A stretch of DNA of 48,389 nucleotides from positions 1 through 48,389 of the forward strand of contig JAOASR010000084.1 in assembly GCA_030158585.1 (NCBI GenBank), written 5' to 3'. How positions within the stretch are numbered: the first letter of the stretch is position 1; each line of letters starts with the position of its first letter. This document shows, one piece after another, positions 1-6,945 of this stretch. Below the pieces are notes generated by a model. It was not told the DNA's origin. It worked only from the letters and a program-made list of their open reading frames with translations, and did no database searches. This DNA is from Microcella sp. (GTDB lineage: Bacteria; Actinomycetota; Actinomycetes; Actinomycetales; Microbacteriaceae). Both the position numbers and the translations under genes were made by a program.

Positions 1-281
1 TCTGGCTCACCGAGCTCATGGAGCGCGATGGGGTGGATGCTCTCGCCGCACTGCTGTCGGAGTCGCAGGCCCGCGTGCTCGTGTCGGTGGCCCGCGAGGA
101 CGACGTGAAGTTCCGCGGCCTGTGCGAGGGGCGCGACGTGCCCGTGCTGCGCATCGGCGTGACCGATGCCGAGGTCGACGGCCTCGAGATCCAGGACCGC
201 TTCACGCTCACGCACGCCGAGCTGCGCTACGCGCACCGGTCGACGCTGCCCGAGCGGTTCGGGGCGGTCGTCGGGGGCTAG
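1..281 (+). CDS. purL: Phosphoribosylformylglycinamidine synthase subunit PurL, C-terminal end (partial)
   Basis: Partial gene: the reading frame enters from outside the window (first full codon at base 3) and stops at a TAG at 279-281. The visible 92 or so residues match the very end of PurL: a LLSESQARVLVSV segment, the RIGVTD turn, and FTLTHAELRYAHRSTLP before the terminus. These belong to the C-terminal AIRS-C-like domain that binds nucleotide. PurL converts FGAR plus glutamine-derived ammonia to FGAM in purine synthesis, in the cytoplasm. The gene converges on the ABC cassette that ends at 285, leaving only 3 bp between them, so no separate terminator is present. purA, another purine gene, lies 18 kb away and is not linked. 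Confidence 0.8.
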   Translation, partial: WLTELMERDGVDALAALLSESQARVLVSVAREDDVKFRGLCEGRDVPVLRIGVTDAEVDGLEIQDRFTLTHAELRYAHRSTLPERFGAVVGG

Positions 282-284
282 GCG

Positions 285-1334
285 TCAGCGCTCTTTGCTG
301 AGGCGCAGGGGCGAGATCCGCGCGAGCGGCGCGAGGCCTATCGCGGCGATCGACCACCATGTCGCGCCGACGACGAGCGCCCCCGCCGCGGTCGTCACGC
401 CGCTCACGAGCCATGGGCTGAGGAGCAGCGCCGCGGTCACCCCCGAGACCGCGGCGACCCCCGCGAGCGCGAGACTCTCGAGGCCGAGGATCGCGGTGAG
501 CTCTCTCGGTCGCGTACCGGAGAGACGGTAGGCGGCGAACTCCGACAGGCGCGTCGCGCCGAGCGCGATCGTCGCGAGACCGGCGATGACGCCCATCACG
601 AGCGGCACCCAGCGGGTCGGGCGCTGCAGGAACTGCTCGGTCGCGTCGAGCGGCTGCGCGAGCACGGGCGTCGCGACGGGAAGCGGGCCCGAGACCGTGA
701 GAGCCCCGAGCGCCGCGCCAGCGACCGTCGCCAGTGAGACGCCCTGCTCGGTCACCACGATGCATCGGTCGATCTCGCGCACACTGTCGGCGATGGGCAC
801 GGCGAGCGCGCGGTCGAGCGGGATGCCCTCGGGCTGGTTCGACCCGAGCGCCGACGTCAGCACCGCGCCGGTATCGAGGCGCTCGATGCGCTCGGCTCGG
901 CTCGCGAGGTCGGCACCGACGACCGCGTCGGCGAGGGCCAGCTCGGGCAGCAGGCTGGGGCTCGTCGGCACGACCGCGACAGCCGGGCCGAGCGGAAGCA
1001 CCGCCGTGCGCGTCGATGCGAGCAGCGCCCCGGCGCGCTCGATTCCCGGCAGCTCAGCGAGTCTCTCGCAGGAGGCGCGCTCGATGGCGACCGGCCGCTC
1101 GGCCGAACCGGCCAGCACGACGACGCGAGCACCGGCCTCGTCGAGCGCGGCGCGGTCGCGCTCGAGCCCGATCGCTTCGAGACCCCCTACTGCGGCGAGC
1201 GCCGGGCCGACCAGCACTGCCACCACGAGCAGCGGCCTCAACCGCCGCGAGGTGCGCACCGACTGCAGCGCCTCGCGCGCGAGAAGGGGGAGGCGCCAGC
1301 CGCGCTCGCCCGTCGCCACGTCGGTGTCGTTCAT
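285..1334 (-). CDS. FtsX/MacB-like ABC transporter permease
   Basis: A 349-residue membrane protein with one N-terminal transmembrane helix (about residues 35-50), an extracytoplasmic domain of about 180 residues, and three C-terminal helices (RWVPLVMGVIAGLATIAL, then SLALAGVAAVSGVTAALLL, then ALVVGATWWSIAAIGLAPLA). That 1+3 layout is the FtsX/MacB type, which usually drives mechanotransmission or peptide/lipoprotein export rather than classical import. I chose the ATG at 1334 because it overlaps the stop of the upstream ATPase gene as ATGA (1331-1334), implying translational coupling; an ATG further upstream (1385) would run deep into that gene. Last gene of a five-gene cassette with ATPase, peptidoglycan-binding adaptor, lipoprotein and secreted peptide. 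The substrate is unknown. Confidence 0.75.
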   Translation of the reverse strand: MNDTDVATGERGWRLPLLAREALQSVRTSRRLRPLLVVAVLVGPALAAVGGLEAIGLERDRAALDEAGARVVVLAGSAERPVAIERASCERLAELPGIERAGALLASTRTAVLPLGPAVAVVPTSPSLLPELALADAVVGADLASRAERIERLDTGAVLTSALGSNQPEGIPLDRALAVPIADSVREIDRCIVVTEQGVSLATVAGAALGALTVSGPLPVATPVLAQPLDATEQFLQRPTRWVPLVMGVIAGLATIALGATRLSEFAAYRLSGTRPRELTAILGLESLALAGVAAVSGVTAALLLSPWLVSGVTTAAGALVVGATWWSIAAIGLAPLARISPLRLSKER

Positions 1335-1969
1335 GCCGCATCGCTGCGGTGGCTCAGCGCCCTCACATCGATGACGCGATCGCACGCCTCCATCACGATC
1401 GGATCGTGCGTCGCCACGACGATGAGCCGATCGCGCGCGAGGTCGCGCAGGCGTGCGCAGAGCATCCGCGTGTTCGCCTCGTCGAGGCTCGCCGTCGGCT
1501 CATCCGCGAGGATGACGGGGCGCTCAGCCGCGAGAGCCCGTGCGAACGCGAGCCGCTGCAGCTCGCCGCCGCTGAGCGTGCGCGCCGCCTGAACGCGGCG
1601 GTGTTCGAGGCCCATCACGACGAGGCGGTTCTCAGCATCGGCGACGGCGTCGGCGAGCCCCGCACCGCGACCGAGGGCTCCCAGCATGACGTTGTCGAGC
1701 GCCGACCGATCGGGCAGCGCGTTGGCCGCCTGCGACACCCAGCTGAATGACGGCAGGCGCGGATGCTCAACGCCTGTTCCCGCATCGACCACCATCGCGC
1801 CCGATGCCAGGGGCACCGCGCCCGCGAGCGCGCCGAGCAGCGTGGTCTTGCCGCTGCCCGACGGTCCGGCGAGCGCGACGATCGCCGGGCCGTCGATCGT
1901 GGTCGTGATCGGGCCGACCGCGACCACATCGCCGAAGGCGACCGTGACCTCACTCAGGCGGATGCGCAT
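1331..1969 (-). CDS. ABC transporter ATP-binding protein (MacB/LolD-like)
   Basis: A 212-residue single nucleotide-binding domain. Walker A GPSGSGKT lies at residues 35-42, the Q-loop glutamine near 80, the signature LSGGE at 132-136, Walker B VILADEPTA at 152-160 and the H-loop in THDP at about 188. The length and the EPTASLD sequence after Walker B are typical of the LolD/MacB/FtsE group that pairs with FtsX-type permeases, and such a permease starts inside its stop codon. Its own start overlaps the end of the upstream peptidoglycan-binding gene by 16 bp. It should energise the exporter made by its neighbours, at the cytoplasmic face of the membrane. Confidence 0.9.
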   Translation of the reverse strand: MRIRLSEVTVAFGDVVAVGPITTTIDGPAIVALAGPSGSGKTTLLGALAGAVPLASGAMVVDAGTGVEHPRLPSFSWVSQAANALPDRSALDNVMLGALGRGAGLADAVADAENRLVVMGLEHRRVQAARTLSGGELQRLAFARALAAERPVILADEPTASLDEANTRMLCARLRDLARDRLIVVATHDPIVMEACDRVIDVRALSHRSDAA

Positions 1970-3075
1970 GAGCGGCCCGAGGGAAGGCGCGTCGCGTCGG
2001 CGACGACGGTGGCGCCGGCCAGGTCGGCGTCGACGGCGGTGAGTGCCGCGGCGCCGGAAAGGGGCTCGGCGATGTCGAGCGCGCGGGGCTCCGCGTCGGC
2101 GAGCGCGGTGGCATCATCGCGGCCGGCCGAGTCGGCCGGTACGACGAAGATGCACCGGCGCCCCTCCTGGTCGAGCAGCACCGCAGCCGTGGGCAGCGTC
2201 GCCGACACCTCGGGCGCGGCGAGCGCGAGCGATACCGAGCCGTACCGCAGCTCGTCATCCTCGGCGACGATCGTCGCCGCACCTGCGCCGACGGCCTCGT
2301 CGAGCGCCGCGACGATCGCGCGTGCGGCGTCGCCCTCGATCGTTCCGGGCACGACGGGCAGGGCATCCGCGCCGACGATCAGCACCGTCTCGGCGTCGCC
2401 GTAGTCGAACAGCGGCTGATCGCTCACCGAGGCGAAGCCGAGACGGACGACCGTGTCGGCGCCGACCGCGAGGGGCCCGCTCACGGCGATGCGATCGCCG
2501 ACGGCGAGCGGTGTGCTCGTCAGCTCGGTGACCGCTGCCGGAACGAACGCCGTCGACGACACCCGGAAGACTCCGTCGCGGGGTAGACCCGCGTCGGCGT
2601 TCCACGCGTCGATCGCCCGCCTCAGCGCGAACGAGTAAGCGTCGGCCGGGGCCTCGCCGACGTCGTAGCCGGTCGCCGCCAGCAGTTCCCGCACGCGCCC
2701 GACATCCGGGCCGCGGGATCCGGGGGCGACGTCGCGCACGATGGGCGCCGCGCCCGTCTGGGCGCGAATCAGCGCGTCATCGACCCGGGCGAGGGGCATG
2801 CCCGCGGTGACCGCGGCCGGGGTCCTCACCTCGACCGCGGTCACCAGTCCATCGATGCGTGCAGCGACCACCTCGCCCGGCTGACGCTCGACGATGACCG
2901 CGACGGGCTGTCGTCGATCATCGGTCTGACTGCCGACCGTGACGAGCAGCGGGCCCGGCTCGGTGACAGCCGCGCGCTCGAGCGTCGACTGCAGCGTCAG
3001 TGCTCCCGCGAGCAGCAGCACGGGCGTGGCCCACAGTGCGACGAGCAGCAGGGCGAAGCGGCCGTCGCGCCTCAC
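1954..3075 (-). CDS. Membrane-anchored adaptor with peptidoglycan-binding domain
   Basis: A 373-residue protein with an N-terminal membrane anchor (about residues 7-28), a region rich in short beta segments resembling HlyD-type periplasmic adaptors (residues 60-105), and a peptidoglycan-binding-1 motif (GSRGPDVGRVRELLAATGY, residues 119-137, then the SFALRRAIDAWNADAGLPRDG part to about 168). The remaining 200 residues look like a beta-barrel/lipoyl-type adaptor. The start is a GTG overlapping the lipoprotein stop as GTGA at 3072-3075. In Gram-positive FtsX-type exporters such a protein would link the permease to the cell wall. This assignment rests on domain order and context, not on a known family member. 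Confidence 0.7.
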   Translation of the reverse strand: MRRDGRFALLLVALWATPVLLLAGALTLQSTLERAAVTEPGPLLVTVGSQTDDRRQPVAVIVERQPGEVVAARIDGLVTAVEVRTPAAVTAGMPLARVDDALIRAQTGAAPIVRDVAPGSRGPDVGRVRELLAATGYDVGEAPADAYSFALRRAIDAWNADAGLPRDGVFRVSSTAFVPAAVTELTSTPLAVGDRIAVSGPLAVGADTVVRLGFASVSDQPLFDYGDAETVLIVGADALPVVPGTIEGDAARAIVAALDEAVGAGAATIVAEDDELRYGSVSLALAAPEVSATLPTAAVLLDQEGRRCIFVVPADSAGRDDATALADAEPRALDIAEPLSGAAALTAVDADLAGATVVADATRLPSGRSCASA

Positions 3076-3515
3076 GGGGTGCCGCAGGTGGACTCGAGAC
3101 CGTTCTCCTGGATGATCCGCCAGTCACCCGCCGAGGTCCCGTCGGACTCGTACCCCAGCCCTTCGAGGCACTCGCGGATCAGGAGCGCGGTCTCGCTCGT
3201 ATCCTCGTTCGCCACCTGCCAGGCGGCGTCGATCGGCATGAACGGTGTGTAGCAGGTCTCCTCGGCGCCACTCTGCACGGCCTCACCGGGAATGGCGTAG
3301 TCGATGACCGTGCCGGAGTCATCGTTGATGATGACGCCGAACCCCTCCGCGTCCATGCAGTCGACGAACTCGGCGAACGCGGCGCGGTATTCGCTCTCGG
3401 TGACGGTGAGTGTCTCGATCGGCTCGGGTTGCTGCGCGCACCCAGCCACTGCACCGCAGGCGAGCACCGCAACGACGACGGCACGACCGGCCACAACGCG
3501 AAACGAATCATTCAT
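3072..3515 (-). CDS. Small cysteine-containing lipoprotein
   Basis: A 147-residue protein. The signal peptide ends in a good lipobox (V-A-G-C, Cys26), so the mature part should be lipid-anchored outside the membrane. The mature part has spaced cysteines in short motifs (FVDCMDAEGFG, ETCYTPF, RECLEGLGYE, ESTCGTP) that probably form disulfides. The start codon overlaps the upstream secreted-peptide stop as TGATG (3513-3517), and its own stop overlaps the next gene. I do not recognise a named family. Sitting between a secreted peptide and the adaptor of an ABC exporter, it could be an immunity or accessory lipoprotein, but that is inference from position only. Confidence 0.7.
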   Translation of the reverse strand: MNDSFRVVAGRAVVVAVLACGAVAGCAQQPEPIETLTVTESEYRAAFAEFVDCMDAEGFGVIINDDSGTVIDYAIPGEAVQSGAEETCYTPFMPIDAAWQVANEDTSETALLIRECLEGLGYESDGTSAGDWRIIQENGLESTCGTP

Positions 3516-3877
3516 CAGTTCAGAATGGCGTAACTGGTCCCATTCATCAGCGTCCCGTTATGGTGGGTCGCCAGTTGGAGGTTCCCGGTGGAGCCCCGAT
3601 AGGCGCTCGCGCTGTTGTAAACCCACGATGTGTAGTAAGTCGGGCTTCCGGGATAGGTCTGGTACGTGACCCGAACGGACATGGTTCCGCAGTCGCCGAG
3701 GATCTCGGAGCTACGACCACCTGCGTTCTCGTAGTAGGTCGCGATTACCTGTGTGTTGTTGGAGCAGTTGTACGGCCTCGAGTAGTCGGCCCACGCCGCC
3801 GTCGGTATCGCGACGAGAGCCAGAGCTCCCGCCGAAGCAGCGGCCACGACAGCAGACAGCCGGTTGAGTTTGCGCAT
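3515..3877 (-). CDS. Small secreted peptide, first gene of the ABC cassette
   Basis: A 120-residue protein with a classical Sec signal peptide (MRKLNR, hydrophobic core, AWA cleavage site after residue 30). The predicted mature chain is about 90 residues, rich in Tyr, Ser, Thr and Asn, with only two cysteines (Cys38 and Cys63), so one disulfide is likely. I chose the ATG at 3877 because a strong GAAGGAG ribosome site lies 6 nt before it; an upstream in-frame ATG (3925) lies in the promoter. It heads a fully overlapping operon with lipoprotein, cell-wall adaptor and ABC genes. Size, secretion and context resemble bacteriocin or signalling-peptide loci, but I cannot match the mature sequence to a known bacteriocin family, including lactococcin 972. 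Confidence 0.7.
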   Translation of the reverse strand: MRKLNRLSAVVAAASAGALALVAIPTAAWADYSRPYNCSNNTQVIATYYENAGGRSSEILGDCGTMSVRVTYQTYPGSPTYYTSWVYNSASAYRGSTGNLQLATHHNGTLMNGTSYAILN

Positions 3878-3929
3878 GTGATCTCCTTCGATCTGATCGC
3901 AGTGAAGCTGAGGGGACCCCAGCAATCAG

Positions 3930-3958
3930 AGTCAATGGCAGACAGACTGGTCTGTCAA
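3930..3958 (-). promoter_or_regulatory. Promoter with palindromic operator for the secreted-peptide/ABC cassette
   Basis: On the minus strand a consensus -35 box TTGACA (3953-3958) is followed by a 17-nt spacer and a weak -10 box TTGACT (3930-3935). The spacer and -35 box carry the palindrome GACAGACTGGTCTGTC (3941-3956), with 7-bp perfect arms around a 2-bp centre, the size of a TetR-type operator. Transcription would start near 3923, about 45 nt before the ATG at 3877. No regulator gene lies in the cassette, so the protein that binds must be encoded elsewhere. The divergent P-type ATPase start (4020) is 64 bp away. Confidence 0.55.
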
Positions 3959-4019
3959 CGACCGTTTTGTTCCACATTCCCGAAAATCGCTGGAACCGTC
4001 CGCCGCTAGGCTCGCGCTC

Positions 4020-6530
4020 GTGACAAGCATCACCGGGCTCAGCCGCGCCGACGTGCGCGAGCGACGCGACCGCGGTGAGATCAACACGCTGCCCAACGAC
4101 ACGGGCCGCTCGCTCTGGCGCATCCTGCAGGCCAACCTCTTCACGCTCTTCAACGCGATCGTCGGCGGCAGCTTCCTCGTGCTGCTCGCCCTCGGCTACT
4201 GGCAGGATGCCCTCTTCGGCTTCTTCGTCATCGCCAACGTCGCCATCGGGGTCGCGCAAGAGTTCCGGGCCAAGGTGACGCTCAGCCGGCTGGCGGTGCT
4301 CAACGCTCCGCGGGCGAGGGTGTTGCGCCGAGCATCCGACGACCATGCCGGCGAGGTCGACGAGGTCGCCATCGCCGACGTCGTGCTCGACGACGTTCTC
4401 GTGCTCGCCGCCGGAGACCAGGTCGTCGCCGACGCCGTCGTGCTGCAGTCGTCCGGGCTCGACGTCGACGAGTCGCTGCTGACCGGCGAGGCCGACCCCG
4501 TGCCGTCGCCCGCGGGCCGCGAGCTGCTGTCGGGGTCGACGGTCGTGGGTGGCAGCGGGCTCGCGCGGGTGATCCGCGTCGGCGCCGACTCGTATGCGAG
4601 CCGCATCACGGCCGAGGCGAAGCAGTTCTCGCTCGTCGGCAGCGAGCTGCGCGACTCGATCGCGCGCATCATCCGCTGGATCAGCATCGGCCTGCTGCCG
4701 GTCGGCGCGATCGTCGTCAACGGGCAGATGCAGGCGGTCGGCGGGTGGTCCGTTGCGCTCGAGTCGGGGGCGTGGCGCGAGGCGGTCGTCGCGGCGACCG
4801 CGAGCATCATCGCGATGGTGCCGCAGGGCCTCGTGTTCATGACCTCGGTCGCGCTCGCCGTCGGCGCGGTGAAGCTGTCGCGCCGCGAGGTGCTCGTGCA
4901 GGAGCTCGCCGCCGTCGAAGGCCTCGCCCGCGTCGACATGCTCTGCCTCGACAAGACGGGCACGCTCACCGAGGGAGGGCTGGCGCTCGCCGACGTCGAG
5001 GACGCGCCGGGTGCGGCCTCGGACGAGGCGCTGCGCGCGGCGCGGGATGCTGCGCTCGCCTGCTTCGCGGACGATCGCGACGCGAACGCCACGGCCCGCG
5101 CACTCGGCGAGCGCTTCGGTGCGCGCGGGGGTTCAGCCTCCGCTGCCGCGGTCGAGCCGTCCTTCGCCGGGGCGGCGCCAACCCTCACCGCACTGCCGGC
5201 GATCGTGGCGCGCGTGCCGTTCTCCTCCCTGCGCAAGTGGAGCGCCGCGCAGCTCGCCGACCCCGCCGGCAGCTGGCTGCTCGGCGCCCCCGACATCGTG
5301 CTCGCGTCGTCGACGGGCGAGGCGGTCGACGCCACGCTCGCGCGGTGCCGCGAGCTCGCCGCGAGCGGCCTGCGCACGCTCGTGCTCGCGCGCTCGAGCG
5401 CCCCGCTCACGACGGCGGCCGGTGACGGAGCCGACGAGCACGGGGTGATCGAGGCGCGCGAGGCCGCCCTCCCTGCCGGGCTCGAGCCGGTCGCCGTCGT
5501 CACGTTCCGCGAGCGGGTGCGGGCGGATGCGCACGAGACGCTGCAGTACTTCCGCGAGCAGGGAGTGAGCATCCGCATCATCTCGGGCGACGACCCGCGA
5601 ACGGTCGCCGCCGTCGCGCGCGAGGCGGGCGTCGACCACGTCGGCGACGGCTTCGACGCGCGACAGCTGCCCGAGGGAGTCGCCGAGCTCGACGACGTCA
5701 TGGCGCGCGAGCACGTCTTCGGCCGCGTCACCCCCGAGCAGAAGAAGGCGATGGTGAAGTCGCTGCAGCGGCTCGGCTACACGGTCGCGATGACGGGCGA
5801 CGGCGTCAACGACGCGCTCGCGCTCAAGCACGCCGACATGGGCATCGCGATGGGGTCGGGGGCGCCGGCGACGCGGGCGGTCGCGCGCCTCGTGCTGCTC
5901 GACGGGCAGTTCAGTCGGCTGCCGCGCATCGTCGCCGAGGGGCGGCAGGTGATCGCGAACGTCGAGCGGCTGGCGAAGCTGTTCCTGTCGAAGACGGTCT
6001 ACGCGATCCTGTTCGCGGTCGTGTTCGGGGCGCTGCTGTGGCCGTTCCCGTTCCTGCCGCGGCAGCTGTCGATCGTCGACGGGCTCACGATCGGTCTGCC
6101 CGCGATCGTGCTCGCCCTGCTGCCCAACGCGCGCGTCTGCCGCCCCGGATTCCTGCGTCGAGCAGCGCGGTTCTGCATTCCGTCGGGCGTGCTCGTCGCC
6201 GCGACCGTCATCGGCGTGGTCGCCTACGCGCACGCGTTCGTGGATGCTCCCGCCGACGAAGTGCAGACGACCGCGGTGATCACGCTCACGCTCTCGGCGC
6301 TGTGGGTGCTCGTGATCCTCGCGCGGCCGCTGTCGCGCGTGACGCTGCCGATCGTGCTCGCCGCGTACGCCGGGCTCGTCGTCGTGCTGTCGATCCCGGT
6401 CGCGACCGACTTCCTGCAGCTCGCGGCGCCCCCGCCGACCGACCTGCTCGTCGTCGCGCTCGGAGCGTCGCTCGCGTGCTCGCTCGCCCTCGAGGTGCTG
6501 CACCGGCTGATCGCGCGCTCGACGCGCTGA
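4020..6530 (+). CDS. P-type cation-transporting ATPase, CtpE-like
   Basis: An 836-residue P-type ATPase. Visible landmarks: actuator loop TGEADP (155-160), M4 segment IIAMVPQGLVFMTS (263-276), phosphorylation motif DKTGTLT with Asp311, hinge motif GDGVNDALALKHADMG (592 onwards) and four or more C-terminal membrane helices. No N-terminal metal-binding domain is present. The layout and the GLSRADVRERRDRGEIN N-terminus resemble mycobacterial CtpE, a calcium-uptake P-type ATPase; the M4 motif reads PQGL where many relatives have PEGL, which may alter ion choice. The GTG start has TAGGCT (4007-4012) 7 nt before it and no Shine-Dalgarno, so a leaderless mRNA is likely. Ion specificity cannot be settled from sequence alone. 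Confidence 0.85.
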   Translation: MTSITGLSRADVRERRDRGEINTLPNDTGRSLWRILQANLFTLFNAIVGGSFLVLLALGYWQDALFGFFVIANVAIGVAQEFRAKVTLSRLAVLNAPRARVLRRASDDHAGEVDEVAIADVVLDDVLVLAAGDQVVADAVVLQSSGLDVDESLLTGEADPVPSPAGRELLSGSTVVGGSGLARVIRVGADSYASRITAEAKQFSLVGSELRDSIARIIRWISIGLLPVGAIVVNGQMQAVGGWSVALESGAWREAVVAATASIIAMVPQGLVFMTSVALAVGAVKLSRREVLVQELAAVEGLARVDMLCLDKTGTLTEGGLALADVEDAPGAASDEALRAARDAALACFADDRDANATARALGERFGARGGSASAAAVEPSFAGAAPTLTALPAIVARVPFSSLRKWSAAQLADPAGSWLLGAPDIVLASSTGEAVDATLARCRELAASGLRTLVLARSSAPLTTAAGDGADEHGVIEAREAALPAGLEPVAVVTFRERVRADAHETLQYFREQGVSIRIISGDDPRTVAAVAREAGVDHVGDGFDARQLPEGVAELDDVMAREHVFGRVTPEQKKAMVKSLQRLGYTVAMTGDGVNDALALKHADMGIAMGSGAPATRAVARLVLLDGQFSRLPRIVAEGRQVIANVERLAKLFLSKTVYAILFAVVFGALLWPFPFLPRQLSIVDGLTIGLPAIVLALLPNARVCRPGFLRRAARFCIPSGVLVAATVIGVVAYAHAFVDAPADEVQTTAVITLTLSALWVLVILARPLSRVTLPIVLAAYAGLVVVLSIPVATDFLQLAAPPPTDLLVVALGASLACSLALEVLHRLIARSTR

Positions 6531-6574
6531 ACGCGCGGGCGCCGGGCGCACCCTCGAGCCCTCGAGGGCGGCAG

Positions 6575-6618
6575 TTCGGTGTGACGGCGCCACATCGATG
6601 TGCCGCCCTGACACCGAA
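6575..6618. repeat. 44-bp imperfect palindrome, copy 1
   Basis: The arms TTCGGTGT (6575-6582) and ACACCGAA (6611-6618) are exact reverse complements, and the core CACATCGATGTG (6591-6602) is a perfect palindrome on the same centre (6596.5). Intervening bases are partly complementary. A second, related copy lies 141 bp downstream with the same core and arm layout. Confidence 0.6.
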
Positions 6619-6715
6619 TCGCAGCCCCAGCCCCAGCCCGGCCCGTAGCCCTAGCCGCATCCCCAGCCGCACCTCCAGCCCGCGAAGCGCGGCGGCCTGC
6701 GTACATGTGCGCCAC

Positions 6716-6759
6716 TCCGGTGAGAGTGCGCCGCATCGATGTGCCGCACATCCACCGAA
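6716..6759. repeat. 44-bp imperfect palindrome, copy 2
   Basis: Centred on ATCGAT (6735-6740), with outer arms TCCGGTGA and CCACCGAA and inner arms GTGCG/CGCAC. It shares the GCGCC-[A/G]-CATCGATGTGCCGC core with copy 1. Two copies of one dyad family within 150 bp of intergenic DNA suggest a small repeat family rather than a simple terminator. Confidence 0.55.
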
Positions 6760-6846
6760 CCGCCGCACTCGCGACCGCCGACGCCCCGCGGCCGCGGGCC
6801 GCACCCGAGCCCCCCGCAGAACCCGCGCCGAGCATCCGCCCGCATG

Positions 6847-6885
6847 ACGGAGGGCCCTCACCACCACCCGGTGAGGGCCCTCCGT
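6847..6885. terminator. Perfect 16-bp stem-loop between convergent genes
   Basis: ACGGAGGGCCCTCACC (6847-6862) and its exact reverse complement (6870-6885) are separated by a 7-nt loop. There is no U-tract, as is common for hairpins in high-GC actinobacteria. It lies between the P-type ATPase and symporter genes, which converge, so it can serve both. Confidence 0.7.
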
Positions 6886-6945
6886 GTCGTTGCGGGGCGG
6901 GCGGACCAGGCTTCCGCCCGCCCCGAACCCTGTGCCGCGCAGCTC

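Larger units (their letters stand above)
6531..6945. other. Convergent intergenic region with two related palindromes and a terminator
   Basis: No gene is seen in these 415 bp. Just after the ATPase stop a hairpin CCCTCGAG/CTCGAGGG occupies 6551-6568. Two related 44-bp dyads follow (6575-6618 and 6716-6759), separated by a cytosine-rich stretch with repeated CAGCCC-like words (about 6620-6680). A strong 16-bp perfect stem (6847-6885) lies last, before the symporter gene coming from the other side. Confidence 0.6.

Noticed and set aside
3515-3877. Assignment of the secreted peptide to the lactococcin 972 family.
   Set aside because: Context and size fit, but the mature sequence does not show the family pattern I know. 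Kept as unassigned.
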